Made by a program: the position numbers and the translations under genes
Notes under the pieces: generated by a model
Told to the model about the DNA's origin: nothing
Databases searched by the model: none
What the model saw: the letters and a program-made list of their open reading frames with translations, nothing else
Assembly (NCBI GenBank): GCA_026707335.1
Contig: JAPOXB010000087.1
Span: 1 to 21,514, forward strand
Source: Chloroflexota bacterium
Lineage (GTDB): Bacteria; Chloroflexota; Dehalococcoidia; Bin125
Length of the DNA stretch: 21,514 nucleotides
Direction of reading: 5' to 3'
Shown: positions 16,986 through 21,514 of the stretch, piece after piece
Layout: every line of letters begins with the position of its first letter
Numbering within the stretch: the first letter of the stretch is position 1

Positions 16986-17762
16986 TCAGCCGTCGCGGGC
17001 GGGCCGGGCGTCCCGGCGCAGCCGCCGGACCTCGTGCGGCGTCAGGGGGCGGATCGCGCCCGGCGCGAGGTCGCGCAGCCGGATGGGCCCGAAGCGCACG
17101 CGGATCAGCCGCCGCACCGGATGCCCCACCGCCTCGCACATGCGCCGCACCTCCCGCTTGCGGCCCTCGGTCATGATCAGCGTGACCCAACTGGTCGCCG
17201 GCTCGTCCCCCGCGGCCGGACGGCCGGGCCGCTTCGACCGCTTCGGCTTGCCCCGCGCGAGGCCGTCCTCCAGCTCCACGCCGTCGTAGAGCCGCTGCAG
17301 CGCGGCGTCGCTGGGCCGCCCGGCCACCTCCACCAGGTACTCCCGCTGCAGGCCCGCGCGGGGATGCAGCAGCCCGTCGACCAGGGGTCCGTCATTCGTG
17401 AGCAGCAGCAAGCCCTCACTGTCCAGATCGAGCCGCCCGACCGGCACGCAGCGCCCGGCATCGGGCGGCAGGAAGTCGGTCACGGTGCGACGCCCCCGAT
17501 CGTCGGAGGCGGCCGACAGCACGCCGGCCGGCTTGTGTAGGACGAAGTAGCGGCGCCCTTCGGCGGCGGGCAGTGGCGCGCCGTCCAGGGTGACGTGGTC
17601 GCGGGCGGGGTCCACCCAGGCGGCCTCGTCCGTCACGACGACCCCGTTCACCGACACCCGGCCCGTTTCGATGATCGCCGCCGACCCCCGCCGCGAGGCC
17701 ACTCCCGCCCGGGCGAGCATGACCTTCAGCCGCAGGCCCGCGCCGGGATCGCCGCCGCTCAT
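16986..17762 (-). CDS. rluB: rRNA pseudouridine synthase, RsuA/RluB family
   Basis: Isomerises a specific uridine in ribosomal RNA; in the RluB group this is in 23S rRNA, while RsuA acts on 16S rRNA. The 258-residue protein has an N-terminal S4 RNA-binding domain (about 10-60, LKVMLARAGVASRR and VSVNG), then the catalytic core with GRLDLDSEGLLLLTNDG, where D112 is the expected catalytic aspartate. Later EGRKREVRRM and LIRVRFGPI motifs are typical. The ATG at 17762 lies 16 bp after the nitroreductase stop. RluB versus RsuA cannot be settled by eye; the context next to cmk favours RluB, since scpB-rluB-cmk is a frequent order, though scpAB is missing here. Confidence 0.9.
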   Translation of the reverse strand: MSGGDPGAGLRLKVMLARAGVASRRGSAAIIETGRVSVNGVVVTDEAAWVDPARDHVTLDGAPLPAAEGRRYFVLHKPAGVLSAASDDRGRRTVTDFLPPDAGRCVPVGRLDLDSEGLLLLTNDGPLVDGLLHPRAGLQREYLVEVAGRPSDAALQRLYDGVELEDGLARGKPKRSKRPGRPAAGDEPATSWVTLIMTEGRKREVRRMCEAVGHPVRRLIRVRFGPIRLRDLAPGAIRPLTPHEVRRLRRDARPARDG

Positions 17763-17778
17763 GCGTCCGACCGCCGAT

Positions 17779-18423
17779 CTAATCCGACCAGCGATCGAAG
17801 CGCAGCACCTCGTCGAGCGGCTTGCGCGTGACGGGGCCGAAGCGCCCCAGCGGATAGCCGACCGGGATCAGGCAGTAGGGCGCCATCGTCTCGGGCAGGC
17901 GCAGCGCCGCGGCGGCGGCCCCGCGGTCGATCAGCCCCAGCGTGGTCGGGGCCGCGCCCAGCCCCAGCGCCCGCGCCGCCAGCAGCACGTTCTGCACGGC
18001 GGGCCAGACCGCGACGTTGCCGGCCGCGTGCTGCTCGGGCGTCGGCGGCTCGCCGAAGTCGTGGCAGGCCACGATCAGCGCCGGCAGCTCGTGCATGTGC
18101 TCCATCTGCCACAGCACCGCGTCGAGCATGCGGCGCCGCTTGGCCGGCGACTGATGCGGCAGCTCTTCGAGATTCTCCAGCCGCGGCCCGATGTACGCCT
18201 CGACGCCGCGGCGGTTGCAGTCGGCGAGCTCCCGCTTCACCGCCGCGTCGCGCACGATGATCCAGCGCACGCCCTGCTGGTTCGAGCCGGTGGGGGCCTG
18301 GTTGCCCGCATCGACCAGCTTGCGCAGCAGCTCCTCCGGCACCTCGCGGGTGTCGAGCCGGCGCATCGCGCGGCAGTTGTAGATCACGTCGAAGACGCCC
18401 ATCTGCTCGCTTGACTCGGTCAT
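17779..18423 (-). CDS. Nitroreductase-family flavoprotein
   Basis: 214-residue protein of the FMN-dependent nitroreductase fold. The N-terminal CRAMRRLDTREVPEELLRKLVDAGNQAPTGSNQQ carries the Arg cluster and Ser/Asn residues that bind the FMN phosphate. Further on, ARALGLGAAPTT and PVGYPLGRFGP match the family's flavin and dimer-interface segments. Members reduce nitroaromatics, quinones or other acceptors with NAD(P)H; the physiological substrate cannot be deduced. The ATG at 18423 overlaps the stop of the lamin-tail gene as ATGA, which supports it over the in-frame ATG at 18402. Its place between a surface protein and rRNA modification offers no functional hint beyond co-transcription. Confidence 0.88.
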   Translation of the reverse strand: MTESSEQMGVFDVIYNCRAMRRLDTREVPEELLRKLVDAGNQAPTGSNQQGVRWIIVRDAAVKRELADCNRRGVEAYIGPRLENLEELPHQSPAKRRRMLDAVLWQMEHMHELPALIVACHDFGEPPTPEQHAAGNVAVWPAVQNVLLAARALGLGAAPTTLGLIDRGAAAAALRLPETMAPYCLIPVGYPLGRFGPVTRKPLDEVLRFDRWSD

Positions 18424-20861
18424 CGTCGTCGCCTTCCTCCCCCATGGGGTCGCCGCAGCCGTCGCAGCGCCATGCGCCCGGTCAGGGCCGCCAGCGGCAC
18501 GGCCACCGCCACGACGACCAGCAGCAACGCCGGAATGCCGCCTTCATCCTGCGCCTCGCCGTCGTTGTCCGCCACTCCGCCCGGCGACTCCTCGTCCTCC
18601 TCCAGCGATTCGAGCAGTGGCGTCACGTCGCCATTGCCCGGCGAGGGCACGGCGTTCACGACCCAGCCCTCGTCGGTCAGGGCGATGGAGCGGCCCTCCT
18701 CCGGCAGCGGCACCGACGCCGTCCCGTAGGCGACGCCACCGACGATGCGCCCCTGCGGGTCGAGCAGGACCACGCTATCGCCGCCGTTGGCGAGGCCGTT
18801 CCCGATGCGGCCGTCCTCCAGCACGACGTCGACCGCCCCATCGGCCGCCTCCGGAGAGCCCCCGATCGTCACATACGCGCCCGGCGCGACGACGCCGCCC
18901 GTCAGCCGATCCTCCGCGGTCGCATCGGCGATCGTCCAGCCGACGAGATCGATCGGCTCCTCGCCGTAGTTGTGGACCTCCACCCACTCGAAGGCGGCGT
19001 CGCGCGATCCCTGGCCGGCGCTGGCGAAGATCTCCGTGATGCGCAGCTGGGGCAGCGGCCCCGCGGGGGCGCGCTCGCCATCGGGCCGCGTGGCCTCGTC
19101 GTCGGGCGTGGTGTCGTCAACCGCCGCCGTGTCGTCATCGGCGGTGTCGGCATCATCCGCAGCCGCGGCCCCTTCGTCAGCCGGTGCTTCCGGAGCTGCC
19201 GGGGGCTCCTCGGCCGGCGGCGGCGTTACTTCGCCGCTGCCGGGCGACGGCGCGGCGTTGATCACCCAGCCCGCTTCGCCCAGCGCGATCGACCGGCCGA
19301 CCTCCGGCAGCGGGACCGACGCCGTTCCGTACGCGACCTCGTCGACGAACCGCCCCCACGGGTCGCGCAGCGTCACCACGTCGCCGCCGTTGGCGAGGCC
19401 GTTGCCGATCCGGCCGTCCTCAAGCGCGACGTCCGCCGCGCCGCCGGCCGCCTCCGCAGAGCCGCCGATCGTCGCGTACGCGCCCGGCGCGACCACGCCG
19501 CCCTGCAGCACGTCCACCGCGACGTTGTCGGCGATCGTCCATCCGGTCAGGTCGATCGGCTCGGATCCCGCGTTGTGGACCTCGACCCACTCGAAGGCGG
19601 CGTCGCGCGACCCCTCGCCGGCGCTGGCGAAGATCTCCGTGATGCGCAGCGGCGGTGGCGGGCCCGGTGGGGCCTGCTGCTCTGCCGGGGCCGTCGGCTC
19701 GTCCTCGGCCGACTCTTGGGACGGCTGCGAGGCCTCCTCGGAGGGCGGCGCTGGCGGCGTCACTGCGCCGCTGCCGGGCGATGGCGCGGCGTTGAGCACC
19801 CAGCCGGCGCCCCGTAGTGCGATCGAGCGGCCCACCTCCGGCAGCGGGACCGATCCCTCCCCGTAGGCGACCTCGTCGGCGAGCCGTCCCTGCGGGTCGC
19901 GCAGCGTCACGACGTCGCCGCCGTTGGCGAGGCCGTTGCCGATCCGCCCGTCCTCCAGCGCGACGTCTACCGCGCCGTCGGCCGCCTCGGCGGAGCCGCC
20001 GATCGTCAGGTATTCGCCCGGCGCGACCACGCCGGCCGGCAGCACGTCCATCGCGACGTTGTCGGCGATCGTCCAGCCAATCAGGTCGATCGGCTCCGTG
20101 CCCGCGTTGTGGACCTCGACCCACTCGAAGGCGGCGTCGCGCGACCCCTGCCCCGCGCTGGCGAAGATCTCCGTGATGCGCAGTGGCGACGGAGAGGGCG
20201 CCTCTTCGGCGGGGGGATCCGGGGACTCCGCCTGCGGCGTCGCCTTGGCAGGCGCCGCCGCGGGAGCCGCGCCCGGGGACGGCGGCGCGGCCGCCCAGCC
20301 CCCCTCGCCACGCGACAGCGCCTGCCCGCGCGGCGGCGGTGCAAGGGTGGTGATGGACTGGTCGCTGCCCCACGACACCCCGTCGGCGGTCGCGCCGGCC
20401 GGGTCGATGAGCACCACGCGGTCGCCGCCGTTGGCCAGCCCGTTGCCGATCCGCCCGTCCTCCACGACGACCAGCGTCACGCCCGCCGGAAGCTCCGCCG
20501 CCAACGCCACCCCACCGCCGACGATCAGGTACGCGCCGGTGTCCAGCGTCGTCGGCGGGATGGGATCCTCGGCGCGGTTGTCGGCGAGCCGCCAGCCGGT
20601 CAAGTCGACCGGGGCAGCGCCCGCGTTGTAGATCTCGACCCACTCGAAGGCGGCCTCCTGCGAGCCGCGGCCGGCGTGGGCGAGAACCTCCGTGATGGCG
20701 AGGCCGGCCGGCGCCTGCGTGAGCGCCGCGACGGTCGGGATCGGCGTCGCTCCGCTCGCTCCGCCCGCGGCCCAGGCTGCGCCCAGCAGCGCCGCGACGG
20801 CAGCCGTCCGGACGCCGCGAGAACCGACTGCGTACCAACTCCTGCGGGGCCAGCGCGGCAC
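18420..20861 (-). CDS. Surface protein with four lamin-tail domains and C-terminal anchor
   Basis: 813-residue exported protein. The N-terminus has a basic stretch and hydrophobic core (VRTAAVAALLGAAWAAGGASG), a signal peptide probably cut after ASG. Four lamin-tail (LTD) modules lie at about 54-197, 227-368, 404-546 and 605-748, each with ITE(V/I), AAFEWVE, NGLANGGD and a PSPG ending. Linkers are Pro/Ala/Glu/Asp-rich. A transmembrane helix at 776-794 followed by RRLRRPHGGGRRRR suggests a single membrane anchor. LTD modules occur in bacterial extracellular proteins, with binding roles assumed. GTG 20861 was chosen as start because GGAGGA sits 7 bases upstream; the in-frame ATG at 20882 would lie upstream of that site. 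It heads a six-gene block and overlaps the nitroreductase gene by ATGA. Confidence 0.82.
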   Translation of the reverse strand: MPRWPRRSWYAVGSRGVRTAAVAALLGAAWAAGGASGATPIPTVAALTQAPAGLAITEVLAHAGRGSQEAAFEWVEIYNAGAAPVDLTGWRLADNRAEDPIPPTTLDTGAYLIVGGGVALAAELPAGVTLVVVEDGRIGNGLANGGDRVVLIDPAGATADGVSWGSDQSITTLAPPPRGQALSRGEGGWAAAPPSPGAAPAAAPAKATPQAESPDPPAEEAPSPSPLRITEIFASAGQGSRDAAFEWVEVHNAGTEPIDLIGWTIADNVAMDVLPAGVVAPGEYLTIGGSAEAADGAVDVALEDGRIGNGLANGGDVVTLRDPQGRLADEVAYGEGSVPLPEVGRSIALRGAGWVLNAAPSPGSGAVTPPAPPSEEASQPSQESAEDEPTAPAEQQAPPGPPPPLRITEIFASAGEGSRDAAFEWVEVHNAGSEPIDLTGWTIADNVAVDVLQGGVVAPGAYATIGGSAEAAGGAADVALEDGRIGNGLANGGDVVTLRDPWGRFVDEVAYGTASVPLPEVGRSIALGEAGWVINAAPSPGSGEVTPPPAEEPPAAPEAPADEGAAAADDADTADDDTAAVDDTTPDDEATRPDGERAPAGPLPQLRITEIFASAGQGSRDAAFEWVEVHNYGEEPIDLVGWTIADATAEDRLTGGVVAPGAYVTIGGSPEAADGAVDVVLEDGRIGNGLANGGDSVVLLDPQGRIVGGVAYGTASVPLPEEGRSIALTDEGWVVNAVPSPGNGDVTPLLESLEEDEESPGGVADNDGEAQDEGGIPALLLVVVAVAVPLAALTGRMALRRLRRPHGGGRRRR
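18618..20702 (-). repeat. Four intragenic repeat units encoding lamin-tail modules
   Basis: Units span about 20702-20271, 20183-19758, 19652-19224 and 19049-18618, with periods of roughly 519, 531 and 603 bp. Units 2 and 3 are almost identical over long stretches, for example the DNA around 19381 and 19921; unit 1 is the most diverged. This suggests duplication and homogenisation. Confidence 0.8.
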
Positions 20862-20897
20862 GGCGACTCCTCCGCCCGGCATGGACCGGGTCGCGGG

Positions 20898-20903
20898 AGT
20901 CTA
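20898..20903 (-). promoter_or_regulatory. Candidate -10 for the lamin-tail gene operon
   Basis: TAGACT on the minus strand, about 36 bp before the GTG start, matches 4 of 6 consensus bases. No good -35 was found, so this is tentative. Confidence 0.3.
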
Positions 20904-20945
20904 GGCGCTCGCCGAAGTGCAGGGGATCGCGACGCCCGCGGCCCG

Positions 20946-21269
20946 CTACGACGTCCGATGCACGATCACCCGCTCGTGGACGACCGTCTCGCTGCGGTGC
21001 GCCGCCCCGTTTTGGCGCGTGCCGTTCGACCTCTGCCCCAACACGGCGCGCGCGCCGGCGTCCAGCGCCGCGCGCGTCCCGGCGCGGACCGCCCAGTCGG
21101 CCACGGCGGCGGCCACGATCACCGTCGCCGCGCGGCGCATCGTTGGGACCAGCGGGGCGAGGTCGGAGCGCAGCGCCGGCAGTAGCGCCGGAACGTCGTG
21201 CTCGCGTTCCCGCTCACGCAGGACGCCCTCGATCGGAACGGGCAACCGCGACCGGTTGGAGGAGGCCAT
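20946..21269 (-). CDS. Small hypothetical protein, probably leaderless
   Basis: 107-residue protein that I do not recognise. It has a charged N-terminal part (LREREREHDVPALLPALRSDLAPLVP), a hydrophobic Ala/Val-rich helix at about 47-63 that could cross or lie on the membrane, a basic linker, and a C-terminal strand-like end (SETVVHERVIVHR). No cysteines or catalytic motifs are visible. ATG 21269 was chosen because TATACT lies 6 bases before it, placing the transcript start on the A of the ATG; a longer form from GTG 21320 would contain the promoter in its coding region. It is upstream of the lamin-tail gene on the same strand with an 84-bp gap. Coding potential is moderate. Confidence 0.5.
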   Translation of the reverse strand: MASSNRSRLPVPIEGVLREREREHDVPALLPALRSDLAPLVPTMRRAATVIVAAAVADWAVRAGTRAALDAGARAVLGQRSNGTRQNGAAHRSETVVHERVIVHRTS

Positions 21270-21275
21270 GGCCGG

Positions 21276-21306
21276 AGTATACGAACGCGATCCACTCCGG
21301 CGGCCG
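21276..21306 (-). promoter_or_regulatory. Candidate promoter of the small hypothetical gene
   Basis: Minus strand: CGGCCGCC (21306-21299), 17 bp, then TATACTCC (21281-21274). Both elements and the spacing are the same as upstream of ppdK. The -10 ends 6 bases before the ATG, implying a leaderless mRNA. Confidence 0.45.
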
Positions 21307-21346
21307 TTTGTTCCGTCCACTTGTCCCCGTTACGTGCGCGGTGAAG

Positions 21347-21514
21347 TCAGGATGACGTGGGCAGCGCCGCCTCGACGGCGTCCGTCACGTCGAGCGCGGG
21401 ACCGGCATCGCCCGGGGCGGGCAGATCCCGACCGGCGCCCGCCCGCCAGGCCGCGACGGCCTGCAGCGAGGCGATGATGAACTCCGGCTCCCGCCGCACG
21501 CCCAGCGCCCGGAT
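21347..21514 (-). CDS. C-terminal fragment of an unrecognised protein
   Basis: An open frame enters from the right edge and stops at TGA 21349-21347, giving 55 residues. It runs RALGVRREPEFIIASLQAVAAWRAG, then a Pro/Gly-rich turn and a final DVTDAVEAALPTSS. The first part looks like an amphipathic helix ending a globular enzyme domain; a faint likeness to Gfo/Idh-type oxidoreductase C-termini is too weak to assign. It lies on the same strand as the downstream small gene, 77 bp before its ATG. Confidence 0.5.
   Translation of the reverse strand: MRALGVRREPEFIIASLQAVAAWRAGAGRDLPAPGDAGPALDVTDAVEAALPTSS

Overview
The window is very GC-rich bacterial DNA (roughly 70% GC by eye), almost fully packed with genes and mostly read on the minus strand. 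Gene content is mainly chromosomal housekeeping: primase, the principal sigma factor, pyruvate phosphate dikinase, GlmS, cytidylate kinase, an acyltransferase and a pseudouridine synthase. The dnaG-rpoD pair, a cmk-plsC-DUF512 cluster and large surface proteins with lamin-tail, Ig-like and CARDB domains fit a Gram-positive-like or Chloroflexota lineage best (Thermomicrobia/Sphaerobacter-like is my guess). No rRNA, tRNA, CRISPR array or transposase was seen.

Layout. 1-887: a plus-strand helix-turn-helix protein of phage-like type, then an AT-richer spacer with 11-bp tandem repeats and two strong hairpins. 888-2753: mazG (minus) and a DUF1461/TIGR01906-type membrane protein (plus) diverge from an 81-bp spacer. 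2750-7010: a minus-strand operon dnaG-rpoD-FmdB-type zinc ribbon; dnaG and rpoD overlap by ATGA, and a G-quadruplex motif sits on the FmdB ribosome-binding site. 7011-7170: dnaG promoter with a three-copy operator-like repeat. 7171-8961: membrane-anchored Ig-like/CARDB protein. 9180-11903: ppdK, with a palindrome on its -10 and two abutting palindromes upstream. 12004-13851: glmS. 13920-20861: six closely spaced minus-strand genes, lamin-tail surface protein, nitroreductase, rluB-type pseudouridine synthase, cmk, plsC, DUF512 radical-SAM-like protein; three of the five junctions are 4-nt stop/start overlaps. 20946-21269: small hypothetical protein, probably leaderless. 21347-21514: C-terminus of an unrecognised gene running off the window.

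How the genes work together: dnaG-rpoD is the replication-initiation/transcription macromolecular synthesis pair. The 20861-13851 block joins nucleotide supply (cmk), phospholipid synthesis (plsC), ribosome modification (rluB) and amino-sugar supply for the envelope (glmS), headed by a surface protein. PpdK sets PEP/pyruvate flux and carries the most elaborate promoter here.

No gene-free stretch exceeds 300 bases; the longest are 8962-9179, 707-887 and 7011-7170. I found no clear unknown multi-gene system. The best leads are regulatory: the FmdB G-quadruplex, a promoter form (CGGCCGCC-N17-TATACTCC) shared exactly by two genes about 9.3 kb apart, the ppdK palindromes, and the repeat/hairpin cluster beside the phage-like gene.
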